Shown: positions 1 through 11,779, counted from the first letter of the stretch. The stretch: DNA of 64,000 nucleotides from Cercospora beticola (GCF_033473495.1 NC_088936.1:434001-498000), one strand, 5' to 3'. Notes: a model not told the origin generated them from the sequence alone. Program-made: numbers and translations.

Positions 1-347
1 CGCAATCGAATAGGGCTTTTGAGGTTGGATGGATCTGTTAGTGCTGACAATTATGTCGCAGTCGAGCATCGACGCTGCAAAATCGCAGCCATGAGGTCGT
101 TACGATTTATCTCTATGCTTAGCCTTTCATACCTTATCCCCGGCCCGATCGCGATAGATGATGGCTCATCGTGATGACTCAATGTTGTCATGGAGAGTTT
201 CGATCAAGGATATTCTCTTGATCATCTTGGCACCATCAAGCCAAGCCAATGGTATGCCGTGCGTCCTTTCATCGTTCTGAAATGTCTTACAAATCAACAA
301 TGCCAAACGACCAACGGCTAAACGACCCTCTCATCGCCCTTCCCTCC
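1..347. other. gene-free left edge
   Basis: No supported reading frame or RNA gene is seen. The stretch lies just downstream of the minus-strand decarboxylase stop, so it should hold its 3' UTR. Confidence 0.5.
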
Positions 348-2038
348 TCAAAAACCCAGCTCCCTGCCCACCTCCTCAATCCTCTTCACAAGTTTCTCCA
401 CCGTCTCCCTCCTCGTAAAACAATTCACCACAACCCTGAAAAATTTCCCCTCTTCCCCGGGAGCATAATCAACCATGAACTCTCCTCTCTTCATCAAAGT
501 TTTACAAATCTTTTCTGTTGTTCGGCTGTTCTTCCTCACTGCATCCTCGTTATCCTCACCACCTCCTCTTTGTCTGCCTTGTTTGTTGAAGTAGAAGCAC
601 ACCTGCAAACAAGGCGGCGGATTCCTCGAAACCAGTGCGAATTTCTTGTTCTCGGATAGTAAATTGGTGAAGTGTGCCGCGATCGCGAAGGCATGATCGA
701 TCGAGTTCTGGAAACCAAGAGTGCCTTGATATGTCCAAGCCAGGTAGAGTTTGAGGCTGTCTGCTCTGCGGCCGCATTGTGGTGTGAGGTCTGCGAGGTC
801 GAAGAATTGGTCTGTTTCTTCCTCCTCCCTATCGTTGTCGTGGGTGTTATTCGATTCGTCTTCCTCCTCGTCATTGTCGTGGAAAAGATACCCAGCAGGC
901 AGCGTCATCCCCTTCTGAAACTGCCTCAAATCCTTCCCTAGTAAGAAAGAACATGTGACGGGGATATTAAGCATTTTGTGCGCGCAAATAGTGATGGAGT
1001 CAGCCAACTCAATCCCCTTCAACTTCCCACTTTGTCGTTGAGTTTCGCTGAATACGACACTCCCGCCCCAGGATCCATCGACGTGTAGCCAGAGACCGTA
1101 CTTCTTGGCCACGCGGGAGATTTCGTCCACAAAATCAAAACTCCCCAAAACCGTCGTCCCCGCCGTAGCATTAACATAAAACGGCGTCTCCCCATCCTCA
1201 AAACTCCTCTCAATCGCCTTCTCAAGCTCCTCAACCCTCATCCTCCCTTCCTCATCAACAGCAACAGCCCTCACAGCATCCGATCCAAACCCAAACATCT
1301 GCGCAGCCTTCTCCACACTATAATGTCCATGTTCACTCGTAAAAATCACAAATTTATACCCTCCATTCCCTTTAACTTTCGTCTCCGGGTAGAGAAAATT
1401 CCTCGCGATGACCATACTCGAAGCATTCGCTGCTGAGCCGCCGGGTTGGGAGACACCGCCTGCGAAGGGGCCGGTGAGACCAAAGAGGGAGGCAAGGGCC
1501 TTTGCGGTGGTTTTTTCGATTAATGTGAGAGCTGGAGAGACGGCGTAGACGTGGGAGTTGGTGTTGAGGGCGCTGAGGAGGAGGTCGGAGGCGAGGCCGA
1601 TGGGGGTGTTGGTGGAGTAGAGTTTGTCGAGGAAGGATTGGTGCCAGGTGTTGACGCTGTTGGAGAGGATGGTTTGGGCTGTGGAGAGGAGGCCTGAGCG
1701 GCCAAGGCCTTGGGTGGGGAGAGTAGGCTGTAAGATGGCTTGGAGTTGGGAGGGGGAGTGTTGGGTTAGGAGGGCGGATTTGTTGGGTTGTTTCTTGTTC
1801 TGGATATCGGAGCCTTCGCTTGCATCGTCGTCTGCTTGTTGGATGAAGTTGACGACTAGTTTTTGGACGGCGGTGAGGAGCTGGCGGGCAAGTCAGTATG
1901 ACATGAAGTAGTGATGTCGCGCAAGGCTGAAGGACCCACATCCTCTGCTTCCTTTGCTCGGTCCAGAGGTTCATCGTCTGCGAACTGCTGCGAACCATTT
2001 CGGCCGTTTGCCACGCCGTTGCTGTGTCCATGCGTCAT
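348..2038 (-). CDS. group II PLP-dependent decarboxylase (GAD/CSAD-like)
   Basis: Two exons, 2038-1940 and 1880-348, joined across a 59-nt intron with a GTGGGT donor, CTGAC branch point and CAG acceptor, give 543 residues. The fold-type I decarboxylase signature is clear: HVDGSWGG, with the PLP-ring Asp near residue 301; AHKMLNIPVTCSFL, with the Schiff-base Lys near residue 335; and the later DLTPQCGRRADSLKL motif typical of the glutamate / cysteine-sulfinate decarboxylase branch. It should remove the alpha-carboxyl group from an amino acid, probably in the cytosol; the substrate cannot be read from sequence. An oddity is a strongly acidic, low-complexity insertion (about residues 365-395) just before the QCGRR motif, where family members usually have a short loop. 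The start is the first ATG in the exon-1 frame. Confidence 0.85.
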
Positions 2039-2313
2039 CGCGATATAGACCACAGGACGGTTGCAGTCAGATAGTGTGAATAGGAATGTCAGTGCAGGGT
2101 GAAACTAGCAGCGATGTCTGAGGTGAACGTAAGACGATTAGTGTGACACAAAGTGTGTTAATTATCCGCACTACTTTGTACAGATTTTTGCAGCCGAGAT
2201 GATGCAATGCGTGGTGAGCTAGGATCTGGGGAAGATCCGCTAGTCCGAGTGGCGCCGAGAATCCCTTGGATCGTTCGGCCGATGCTGAAGAAGATATCAC
2301 AGATATCGCCAAT

Positions 2314-4610
2314 CTACGAGCTTGCGGTTGCAGACTGCACACGTTGGGGACGCGTGCTGGACCCATTCATGGATCCACGAGAGCCATGGGAGCTTTTGCT
2401 GGACTTTGATCTTTTCTCCTTCTTCACCTTCTTGCTGCCATCTTCGGAAGCGGCTTCTTTCTTGGGCTCTTTCTCCTCCTTTTCGCTCTTCATCTTCTTT
2501 TGCGCATGGCGTTCCCGCGCCATTTGGAGAGGCGTCTTCCTCGGACCATCCTCCTTTCGAGCCTCAATCTCCGAAAATGCCTGGAATCCGTCGTTGCTTG
2601 CCTTGATCCTGCTCTGCCTGATCCATTCTTGTCGTTTTCGCTTGTAGATGTCCATTTTCCAGTTCTTCCACACGGCCCTGCCACATGCCGATTCGCGCAA
2701 TGCAGCCTCATTCTCAGCCAATTCCTCCGCGATCCGTTCGCGGATGAACGCAAGCCCATGCGTACCTTCCCAGATACAATCTACAACATGCGATGCAGAC
2801 TTGTCCAAAGCCATCTCGCCGATGTTAGACTGGAAGCGCGCAATCAGCTTTCTTCTCTGCACCATAGACGCATTCTTTGTGGTAAGTGCTTGTTGCAGAG
2901 TCCGGGTGACAATGTAATCTTTGGCCATCTTCAACATGACTTCCTTGTCAAGAGCCGTCAGTGAATCGAGGACGAGGGCGCTGAGCGATCCCGGAACAAT
3001 TAGCATGGCCTGTGCGAGAATGTTGAACTGCACTTTGTTGGTTTCCGAGGGACGCGGGAAGAATGTTGCTGCCATGTTGGACCCGGTACCCACTTGGCCA
3101 TTGGCCGATACTGCTGCATCCTCTTTGCGATTGTCGTCAACATGTAACATCTTCACAATGTCGAAGCCTGTCTCTCCCGAGTAAAACTGGTCTATTTGCA
3201 CAGCAATCGCTTGCGTGTCGATGTCTCGCACTGCGCAACGCTCGATCATGGTCTGAGGCATTGCCGTCCAGTGCTTCTGGAGGAGTCCGGGTATTTCGGG
3301 TAATAAAATCTCGTGTGCCTCGAGCAAGTCATCGTAGCCCAGCCGTTCCAGCAAACGACAGACAACGTGGGTCGCCACTTCGTTTCTGGCGTGTGTTGCA
3401 AGACGTTCCTTGAAGAAGGTCTTGTACATGCTTTTGAACAGCTTCGCAGGGGCATGTTGAATGATCTTCTCGACCAGGTGAGATCCAACAGGGTCGAAAA
3501 CAAGGCCAGAAAGGAATTTCGCACTGTCACATTCTTCCGTAAACACCTCATCTGGTAGCAAAGTCCGGATGATGGACTTTTCTTCCTTTCCACGCTGCTT
3601 TCCGTAGTGTGTAAGTTCCAGTGTGAGGAGAACTTGGAGCGTCGGGTTAGCGTTAGGATGCGTGGCCAGTCCCCGGAGCTTGTCAGTATCGAGCCCAGCC
3701 ACACTGTCGCTGATAAGCTTCTCCAGGGCCACAGAGAATGATTTCGGCACTGGTCGAGTCTTCCCTGTTGCTTCATTGCCGCCCTTCCCCGGCGCACCTT
3801 CCTTCCGCTTGCTGCGAAGCAAGCTCTTCATCGATTCGGTAGAGATCGGCTCTCCAGCAAGTACGAGCAGCAAAATGCGCAGAGCATGAGACGCATACTT
3901 TTCCGTTAGTAGGTAGCCGAAATTGCCCTCGAGTTCGGCCAGAGTGTGCAGGAAGAGATTTTCCATGGAAACGAAGACCTCGTCGGGGTTCTCAGATTTG
4001 AGCTCAGAGGGCTTGGCTTTGAGCTCCTCACTGACATGTGGCGCGGCGTAGGTGAAGAGAGATTCACAGCAGTGCGATGCGAAACGATGCGATAAGAGAT
4101 GTATGAAGCTGATATGAATTAGCGCGAGGGAACCAGATAACCCCAGACATTGGCCACTTACTTGCCACTGAACTTTTGAAAAAGTCCTTTCAGTTGTGAT
4201 GCATTTGACAGTTTGATCAAGCGTTCCAGTACTCGCGAGCATGACTGGCTCTGTGCTAGTTTGAGGGCCTTGTCGTCTGCTTCTCGGAAAACACTCTGCA
4301 GAAATGCCGCTCGCTCCTCGGAATTGGGGAAGTCGTCCTGTTCGAGCAGGTTGTCGGCATTCTTGAAAAATTCCTGTTCCTGTTCGTCGAGCACACCGAA
4401 GAAGGCCTTTTCTGCACCACCTGGATACGCACTCGACATGTCCTCGTCGTAGCCGTGCATAGTCAGGTTCTGTTCAGCAGAGTCCTCCATGGCCTCGGTT
4501 TCGTCATTTGGTTTTTGCCGCTTGGAGAGAGATTCTGTCTGCGGATCGTCATGCTCGTCGTCGTGCTTACGCTTCATGCGCCGGCCGCGCTTTTGAAGGG
4601 CCTTGGGCAT
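2314..4610 (-). CDS. NOP9: nucleolar protein Nop9 (Pumilio-repeat ribosome biogenesis factor)
   Basis: Exons 4610-4162 and 4108-2314 are joined by a 53-nt phase-2 intron (GTAAGT donor, CTAAT branch point, CAG acceptor), giving 747 residues, close to the usual size of fungal Nop9. The N-terminus is a basic nuclear/nucleolar tail (MPKALQKRGRRMKRK) followed by an acidic stretch. The body consists of helical PUF-like repeats, for example SCSRVLERLI, GSHLVEKII, VATHVVCRLLERLG and SASHVVDCIWEGT. The C-terminus is a Lys/Glu/Ser-rich tail. In yeast, Nop9 binds pre-18S rRNA near the future 3' end in the nucleolus and controls access of the Nob1 nuclease. It lies upstream of the decarboxylase on the same strand, with 275 bp between them. 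Confidence 0.9.
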
Positions 4611-6064
4611 GGCTGCGGTGCGGAGTTGCGTTGCAGTGGTTCAAAATTTCTGCAGATTGTGCGTTGTGGAACAGCGATCGAGGAAAAATCTTGTCCAAGC
4701 GAAGCACAGATGGCGGAGATGCAAGAGCGGTGGCAAGAGTTCGCGGATTGCCGAAGAGGAGGACAGAAGTGACAGGAGGGAGGCGAGAGATTGGAGCAGC
4801 GAACGAGAGTTGCGTGCAGGCCGATGCGTGCCCTTGTCGGCGACAGGTTTTAGCTCCATCGAGTGTGGATCGAGGACTGGAATCTCAGCACGCGTGCGAG
4901 ATGGCCGATGCGATCTGCTCCTGCCGAAAACTCTACTTTCGCTTCTCCCACCGCGGGTGACGTAATGCCACCTGCCGCAGATGGGACGGGGGCGCTGCAT
5001 CGGGAGAAGGCGCGATGGACTCCCGGCAGTGATATGCGCCAGTGTCCTCTCCTCCGCGAACAGCACCCATCGGGACAGCGACATTGGAAGTCGTCGCCGA
5101 GTTGTGCGGTCTGCGGTGAGTTGCTGCAGCACCCGAACCACTCGCCAACCAGCATGACCGCTGCACCGCTAGAATATCGAGCTCCGCCTGTCCTGCCCTG
5201 TCCTGCACCTGCATGGGCGATGGAAGAGCTGTCCGCGCAGACGCTGATGCTGGGCCCTGCAGCGACGGCCACTTCGGCTACAGCGCCCGCCCGCTGCGAA
5301 TGCATCCTGCGACACTTCTGGGAGAGTGTCTAATGAACGATCGAGGCGTCATCATCACGTCTGCGCGAGGCCGAAGATTGCAACCACGAGCTCTCTGCAA
5401 TATCGCACTGCCGGCGCAGAGAGAGGGCGATGATGCGGTGGCAGAAGAGCATCGACACCGCATCCTCGCTCGACATGCATGCGGCGTTGCACAAGATCCA
5501 CCACGATCTGTCCGGCACGTCGTACAGAGATCTCTGCACTCGCACGCGGGATCGCCCAACTCAATTGCTGCGCCCCGTCAACGGTTACCAACACCTCCAC
5601 GCTTTGTGCATCCTTCGACACCTATTTTCGACTCGGCGGAGCCCCCATACACTTTGCACATCTCAGCCTTGCTTGCTGCACCACACAACCAATCTCGCTG
5701 ACCTCTGCACCCGCCAAGTCCATACCATCTCCTCCCCGCAGCACCTTCCCGTGCTGCCATCTTGTAGCGGCCACTACATGACTTCTGTGGCACTCATGCT
5801 CAACACCTAGTCGCTGGCAGACCGCAGATCGCACGTTTCATCACTTCCTTCGCACAAGCTCCGCCGCATGTTTGCTTTGCGAAGCCTCGTGCGAAATGCC
5901 TTTGCAGTCCTCCGCCTTGACCCCACGGTCCCGTGTGTTGGCATGGCGTTGTGCGAACGACTTGTGATGATGTCGGTATCGTCAAGTATAAGATAGAACG
6001 GTGCATCTCGCGGCGTCTCGTTTCAGCTTGCCCACCAACCCACCAACGCACGCATGCAGCAAGG
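4611..6064. other. 1.45-kb gene-free interval
   Basis: Several overlapping open frames of 90-165 codons occur on both strands, as expected from GC-rich DNA. None has domain sequence, a consistent splice structure or homology that I recognise. The promoter of NOP9 (left) and of the membrane-protein gene at 6065 (right) must lie here. A single TGACGTAA, a CRE/bZIP-like palindrome, occurs near 4958. Confidence 0.4.
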
Positions 6065-6929
6065 ATGGCTATCAGAGCACCCTGGAAGGGTTTCGTCGGC
6101 CGCGTCGGTATGCCAATACTCTCTGCCCTTGTCGTCGCCAACACTCTGGCGATCCTCATCCTCTCCATCTTCAACGCAGCTGCTGTGGAACTCAATGGAG
6201 ACGGCCGAGACTTCGTCAAGGATCGGGCGTAAGTCAAACGGAGCGCGGTCCTTGCCCACACTCACGTCTCTGCAGTGTTCTTGTTCTATTCTGGTGCACA
6301 GTTCCGTTTGTGCTGAGCATCACCACGATCACGGAATTGTTCTGCCTATGGAGTGATCGGTTGGCACCAGTATGGGCGCTGATCTCATCGAGCGTCGCCA
6401 TATGCATCGGGGCGGCGCAAATGGGCCTCTGGCAGCCGTGTGTCAGCACCCTTCGCACGAGCTCGAAACCAGACTTCTGTCCAAGCATCTACAAGACAAA
6501 CGAGAACAACGAGCTGTTCTTCAGCTGGTATCACGCGAGCGCATCTGCACCTGCTGCAGCAATACCCACAATTTTTATCATGCACGTGGCCCCAAACAAC
6601 ATCGCTTCACACGTTGCGATCGCCGCTAACCTGCTCATAGCTACCTCATTCAGATCTCCCTCGCAGCCATCGTGGTCCATAAGCAACGTCGATATGCCTT
6701 TCGCAAATCAGACCTTGTCCGACCCTGGAAGAGAGAACACGACGATGTGTCGAAAATAACATATGCGAACAGTGCGCGCAGCTCGAGGACGGTGTCTGCA
6801 TCAGAGCAGGAAAGAATGCTGTACCCTCCTTCGCCACCGCAGTCGATGCGGTCTTCGTCGAGCTCAGAATTGCTATCTGCGGGAAGCTCACATGCCTTCT
6901 CAGGGTTCAGCGGGACATGGTACCGATAG
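6065..6929 (+). CDS. small four-helix membrane protein (MARVEL/tetraspan-like topology)
   Basis: Three exons, 6065-6228, 6276-6527 and 6641-6929, with phase-2 introns of 47 and 113 nt, give 234 residues. The second intron has a GCTAAC branch point and a CATAG acceptor. Skipping it would read hydrophilic noise, whereas splicing restores a fourth hydrophobic helix. Predicted membrane segments lie near residues 17-39, 56-80, 85-108 and 140-152, followed by a cytosolic, Ser-rich tail of about 80 residues. Family membership is not certain; the topology and short loops resemble the MARVEL-like membrane proteins common in Dothideomycetes. No catalytic motif is visible. It sits upstream of the CFEM cell-surface gene, on the same strand. 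Confidence 0.65.
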
Positions 6930-7433
6930 ATCAGCATTGTATTTCAGCGCAAGCGACCCGTTCCACCATCTTCGTTTATTCGATCAGCCTGAACCTCATG
7001 CGAAGTCCACTGGAATCCGTCAGCCGCCGTCAAATGTGCATACAACACTACAGAGAGCGACGACGCTGACTTACTGCCACCGTGGCTGTACTGCTGTTGA
7101 GGCGTGCCGCAGCTCAAGGCCGAAAGCGTCCTGCCCTGGGACTTTAGTCGAACTAACGCGCGGCAGCCCGCGTTCCTCCACAGCGCAAGCGGCCGAGATG
7201 TCCTATCCCTTGCTTCACAAAATGAGCGCAGCTCAATAGGAAAGAAATCAAGCACATGCCACGGGCCACGGCCATAACAGAACCGTGCTATCGGTACACC
7301 ATTCTGATAACAGAGAATCAATGGCCTTCTGGCATGTCTTTCTTGCGCGTGCGCTGCCAACGTTGCGCAACCGCCTACCGACCATCTACATTCGTTACCT
7401 TGGAGGAGTGCATTGCTGCACGATTGATTGACT
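6930..7433. other. gene-free interval
   Basis: About 500 bp between the four-helix membrane protein and the CFEM gene. No supported gene is seen; it presumably holds the CFEM promoter. Confidence 0.4.
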
Positions 7434-9920
7434 ATGGCCGGGTCCAAGTGGAAAGTCGCTGCTGCGGCGATCTTAGCATTTGCTCTTGCGGTTGAAGGGT
7501 GCAATAAGTGCGAGAAAGAACATGGTATGGGAGCAATCCTTCTCGACGCGTATCGGTGCTTCAGCGGTGCGAAAATTTGCTGACTTTCGTACAGCCGACC
7601 ACAATGTCATCACAGTCGTTGTTCACGCATCCTGCGGTATTCCATCGAAGACTACAACCTTGTACCCACCACCAACGCCTCCCTCTGTCACCGATGTTCC
7701 TCCTTGTGGAAGGGAATGTGTCACGCCGGGACAGTATGGTGGCTGTGCAGAGGGCGATGTGAAGTGTATTTGCAAGAACAAAAGCTACCTTGAGGGACTG
7801 AGTACTTGTGTCGCGAGGAAGTGTACTGGACGAGGCGATTGCCAGAGTAAGCGGGATTCGCCCATCAAAGCTTCGGGTGAAGCACGAACGACTGACGATG
7901 ATCCCAGGTGTTATCGACTTTGCGACCAAAGTCTGCGGCAGTGTGGGCGTTTTCGATCTACCGAAGCCTTCGTGTGCTCCTCCTCCACCTTCTTACACGG
8001 ACGTGCCTTCTTGCGCGCAGAGGTGTGTTGTTCAGGGTTCGTATGGAGGTTGCGCTGAAGGCGATGTGGCTTGCATCTGTCGCAACACGCCTTACCTGCA
8101 AGACTTGACGGGCTGCGTGTCAAGGGAATGTACTGGAACGAGCTGCCAAGGTGAGTCGTCCTGATCGAAGTACCGTTGATGCGGCGAGCTGATATACGGT
8201 CCTAGGTGTCGTCGATTTCGCAAAGAATGTCTGTGGCAGTGTTGGCGTTACCAGCCTGCCTATACCTTCTTGTGCCGCAACCACCACCGCGCGTCCACCT
8301 ACGGTCACGGATGTGCCCAACTGCGCCCAACGATGCGTCACCCAAGGACAGTACGGGGGCTGCGCAGAAGGTGATGTCGGCTGTATCTGTCGAAACACGG
8401 CTTACCTCAATGGCCTCACGGACTGCGTTAGCCAGAACTGCAACTCGACTGGATGCTCTGATGTCGTCAACTTCGCGAGCAGCGTTTGCGGAAGCGTTGG
8501 TGTTACCAGCTTGCCAATGCCGTCCTGCGCTGCAAGCACATCTTCAGCTCGCCCGCCTACGGTTACGGATGTTCCATCTTGTGCCCAGATCTGCGTTACA
8601 GCCGGCTCGTATGGCGGATGTGCCGAAGGCGATGTCAACTGCATTTGCAGGAACACTGCATACCTCGATGGACTGACGAACTGTGTCAGCCAAAACTGCA
8701 ATGCGACTGGCTGTGCTGAGGTGGCTTCGTTCGCTGGAAACCTCTGCAGCAGTGTTGGTGTGACGAGCTTGCCTATGCCATCTTCTTGTGGTATTCCGCC
8801 TGTCACCTATACGACGACTCAGCAGACGGTCGTGGTCACTACAGCTTCGGGCCAGACTGTGACAACGACGCAACAGACTGTTATCGTCACCACGGCTCCG
8901 GGACAGACGGTGACCCTGACTGCTCCTACAACCGTTGTTCCTCCGGCTGAGACTGTCACGGCAAGCACAGCAGTCACTGTCACTGTCATCTCGACAGCTC
9001 CAGCGAGTACGGTCAGCGTGACTGAGACCTACAGCGCTACCACGACCCAGCAGGGACCGACTGAGACGGCGACTACGATCTACGTCTCCACTGTTCAGAC
9101 CACGGTTGAGCGCACTGTCACTCTTCCGGCAAGCTCTTACACTACTACCATTGTTGAAAGTGGAACTACTTACACGCAAGTCACCACCGCACCAGGCAGC
9201 ACGATCGTTGAGACTACCGTAGCTTACGTCCCGACGACTGTCTACTCCATTGGCACTAATACTCAGACTGCGACTTTGCAGCGGACTGTGACCTCTACTG
9301 CTCCAGGCGGAACGGTCACGGCAACGCAACAGGTGACTTCCGTACGAGTCAGCACAGCTCCAGCCTCAACAATCGTTACCACACTCCGCTCAACAATCGT
9401 GTCCACGGCTCCAGCTCAAACAGTCGTCTCAACCTTCGTTTCGACCTACCGCTCAACGATAATCTCCACCGCACCAGCCCAAACAATCGTCTCCACCGCA
9501 CCAGGCCAAACCATCGTAACAACCCGCGTCTCAACAGCCCCCGCCCAAACCATCGTCTCAACCTTCGTCAGCACCTACCGCAGCACCATAATCTCCACCG
9601 CCTCCCCCATAACCACAACCTACAGCGTAACCCGCACAATCCCCGCTTCAACAGTCACAGTCACCAGCACCACAACTCCTCCAGCTGTGACTGTAACAGT
9701 CAGCACGAGTATCGTGCAAACTACGACGCAGAGGACGAGTGTGGTTCAGACTACGACTTATAGGACTACGGTTTCGCCGCCGGGTGCTCCGCCGGGGTAT
9801 GTTGGGCCTACGACTACGACTACTACTACTACGACGACGAGGAGGACGACTACGTCGACTGCGCAGAATCCACCGGGGTATACGCCGCCTGCGCCGCCAC
9901 CGCCGGGGTATACTCCGTGA
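7434..9920 (+). CDS. secreted four-CFEM-module protein with Thr/Ser-rich adhesin-like tail
   Basis: Four exons (7434-7524, 7595-7846, 7908-8150, 8206-9920) with introns of 70, 61 and 55 nt, all phase 1, give 766 residues. Residues 1-22 form a signal peptide (cleavage likely near AVEG-C). Four CFEM modules follow, near residues 60-110, 145-195, 230-285 and 305-360. Each has the eight-cysteine spacing, YGGCAEGDVxCIC with the Asp that binds haem iron in Csa2-type CFEM proteins, a closing VCGSVGV, and two additional cysteines. The remaining ~390 residues are Thr/Ser/Val-rich repeats (TVVVTTASGQTV, TIVSTFVSTYRSTIIST), likely heavily O-glycosylated, ending in Pro/Gly-rich GYTPP motifs. CFEM proteins act at the fungal surface in haem uptake, adhesion or virulence. 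No GPI signal is visible; a GTGAGT at the stop codon could be a donor to an unseen terminal exon. Confidence 0.85.
9360..9660 (+). repeat. internal coding repeats in CFEM tail
   Basis: Near-identical stretches encoding TAPAQTIVSTFVSTYRSTI occur twice, with partial copies around them. They are followed at 9811-9860 by an ACT/ACG trinucleotide run encoding poly-Thr. Codon choice in 9360-9660 shifts to C-ending codons compared with the flanks, suggesting recent expansion. Confidence 0.7.
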
Positions 9921-10861
9921 GTGGGTGAATAAGGAAATAGAAGGGGGAAAGTATTTCGAAGGGAGCTGTGTTCAGCTTGCATGAGGGGAGCCAGCTGAGG
10001 CTTCCATGGGAGAGGGATTTCCAGGGTTTGTATTCTTTCATCAAGCAGCTTAATCGAATTTGTTGATCTTTCCTTGAGCACAGTGTTTCTGCATCTCTAT
10101 CATCAGGGCGTTCTCGCTAAGATTGTCCCCCGCAGAAGTCCTCCAGGAAGGCCTGCCGTAGACATAGCAGTTTCGAACCGCGAACACGAACCTTTTGTCA
10201 TGCGGAAAATGAACCTCACGCTCGGCGGCTTTTCGAAGCACAATATGACCCGACAGCTACCGGCAGACGGGTCGCCCTGTTGAGGGCACCAGAAAGATCA
10301 AGGAGACCAGCAAGCAAGGAATATCCGTCTATCATCGGCATAATACAGTAAGCCATGGTGTTGCGGGACATCCTATTTGAGACGATGATTTTCAATGGAT
10401 ACAAAACGAACTCTAGTGTGCACCTGCAAATGCAAGTCTTGGGTGATATACATCGGCGCGCTTTCTTTCTAATGCCCTGTTCCAGACCTATGTTGCAACT
10501 TCGATGCCACATTCTTGGCATGCTCTGGTCCTGGGACCGCTGCTCTATTGCTACAATTGCGCTCTGCAGTTTGACACATATACAACCAGCCCTAAGGGCA
10601 TAAGCCTCGTAACCTAAGTTCATAAGCCTCGTATCCGTAGCTTCTAATTTCTACAGCAGACCCTACGAATGGCGTGCAAAACTCAGTTTTTGGGATGTCC
10701 GCCAACTATCTCAATGTGTTGACGTGCTAACAATTTCTAGACTATCGTAAGTATCACCTTCGAAGATCTGTTCTGTTCGAGCAAACCAATATTCACTCAA
10801 CTCATCGAACATACCAACATACATACCATACCCAACCCATCCTTACACCATCCAATACAAA
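9921..10861. other. gene-free interval
   Basis: No supported gene is seen in about 940 bp. It should contain the CFEM 3' UTR (or a missed last exon) and the promoter/5' UTR of the cysteine-rich protein. Confidence 0.4.
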
Positions 10862-11092
10862 ATGCGTCTCCCCACCCTCCTCCCAATCATGCTCTTCAGC
10901 CTCCACCTCGCCTTCGCTCTCCCCGACCTCAAAGGTCTAGAAGATCCTCTTGAAATACAAGAACTGAATGCAAGATCTCCACTTGCTCCAAAATTCGATC
11001 TCTGCGGTGATTGTTGCGCCACGACTTGCGGCAAAGAATATTGCTGTAGAGGACAGGCTTGTTGGACAGTTTGTACGAATTGTTGCAGTTAG
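10862..11092 (+). CDS. small secreted cysteine-rich protein (effector candidate)
   Basis: A single exon encodes 76 residues. The first ~19 residues (MRLPTLLPIMLFSLHLAFA) form a strong signal peptide, followed by a short acidic propeptide-like region (LPDLKGLEDPLEIQELNARS). The last 30 residues hold ten cysteines in the pattern C-x2-CC-x3-C-x4-CC-x4-C-x3-C-x2-CC, ending almost at the stop. Size, secretion signal and cysteine density match apoplastic effectors and small antimicrobial or hydrophobic fungal peptides; function is not known. The ATG has an A at -3 (acaaaATG). I do not recognise a named family. Confidence 0.7.
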   Translation: MRLPTLLPIMLFSLHLAFALPDLKGLEDPLEIQELNARSPLAPKFDLCGDCCATTCGKEYCCRGQACWTVCTNCCS

Positions 11093-11559
11093 AAAGGTTA
11101 GGTTGGCGAGTTTTCAGTTGGGGGGGTTGGGGGTTGGGGATCTTTGGGGATGGTGGGAGTGGCCTCATTGCCGTCGAACGAAGATCTCGTTGTGAGGAAT
11201 GGCTTTGATAGAGCTCATGTCTTGCGTTGCATAAGAAGCGATGTGTGTTACTGTTACGATGTCTACTGGTGGTACTTGCTACATCTACCTAACACATTGT
11301 TATGGATCGTTGATGTGAAGCATATTTAGTACGGACTGCCGCCAAGATTGCACATTCTGCCTCTGCTCCGAAAAAGTAATTCCAATCTTCCTTGCGCTCT
11401 TGTTTATTCCGGTTACCATCTATTTCTAGCTGCTACTCAAGCACTGTGGTAACTTTCCTTTATCCTCGCTTCGATCATTGGGTGGATCATAAACAAAGCT
11501 CCCGCGTTTGTTAGCATGTGCACTATGCTTTCATGGCCCCGCGCCCTTTTAGCTCATAA
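11093..11559. other. gene-free interval
   Basis: Downstream of the cysteine-rich protein I see no supported gene. A G-rich run (ttgggggggttgggggttgggg) occurs at about 11118-11139 in the likely 3' UTR. Confidence 0.4.
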
Positions 11560-11705
11560 TCTATGGTTGTACATACCTGCCTCTTCGTTCTCCTGTCTCG
11601 ATGTTGCATCTTTGATCTCAGCTCCTGCATTTGGAGACAACTGCACAAACTCTCCCAGCCTACTCGCCGTGCGATTTGGACTGCAGCGTGGTGCCTGAGC
11701 GGCAG
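11560..11705 (-). pseudogene. decayed ankyrin-repeat fragment
   Basis: Read on the minus strand with one frame change, this stretch gives VQIARRVGWESL followed by NAGAEIKDATSRQENEEAG. This parallels the intact last repeat of the neighbouring NLR (VQLALNVGNEKIVQLL, then DAGAKIEDRTLVFEDKDGN). It lies 145-290 bp beyond that gene's stop, so it looks like the remains of a longer or duplicated ankyrin tail. The call rests on visual alignment only. Confidence 0.4.
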
Positions 11706-11779
11706 GACGACGCAGAGGGTGTGAAAGTTTACGTTGCGGATGATGTTGAAAGGCTACTGGAAGTGATGCTAAAGCTTTG
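11614..11779 (+). other. possible C-terminal coding fragment on the plus strand
   Basis: An open stretch follows TCTCAG and ends LDCSVVPERQDDAEGVKVYV then ADDVERLLEVMLKL and a stop. It reads like a genuine charged helical C-terminus but has no start codon. It overlaps the ankyrin fragment on the other strand, so at most one is meaningful in the shared part. It could be the last exon of a small gene or a relic. Confidence 0.25.

Noticed and set aside
4850..5830. Overlapping open frames of 90-166 codons between NOP9 and the membrane protein
   Set aside because: They occur in all phases of GC-rich sequence, with Arg/Ala/Cys-rich compositions and no recognisable domain or splice structure.
9921..10165. 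Extra terminal exon with a GPI signal for the CFEM protein
   Set aside because: A GTGAGT overlaps the stop codon, but none of the candidate acceptors downstream opens a frame with a clear hydrophobic GPI tail.
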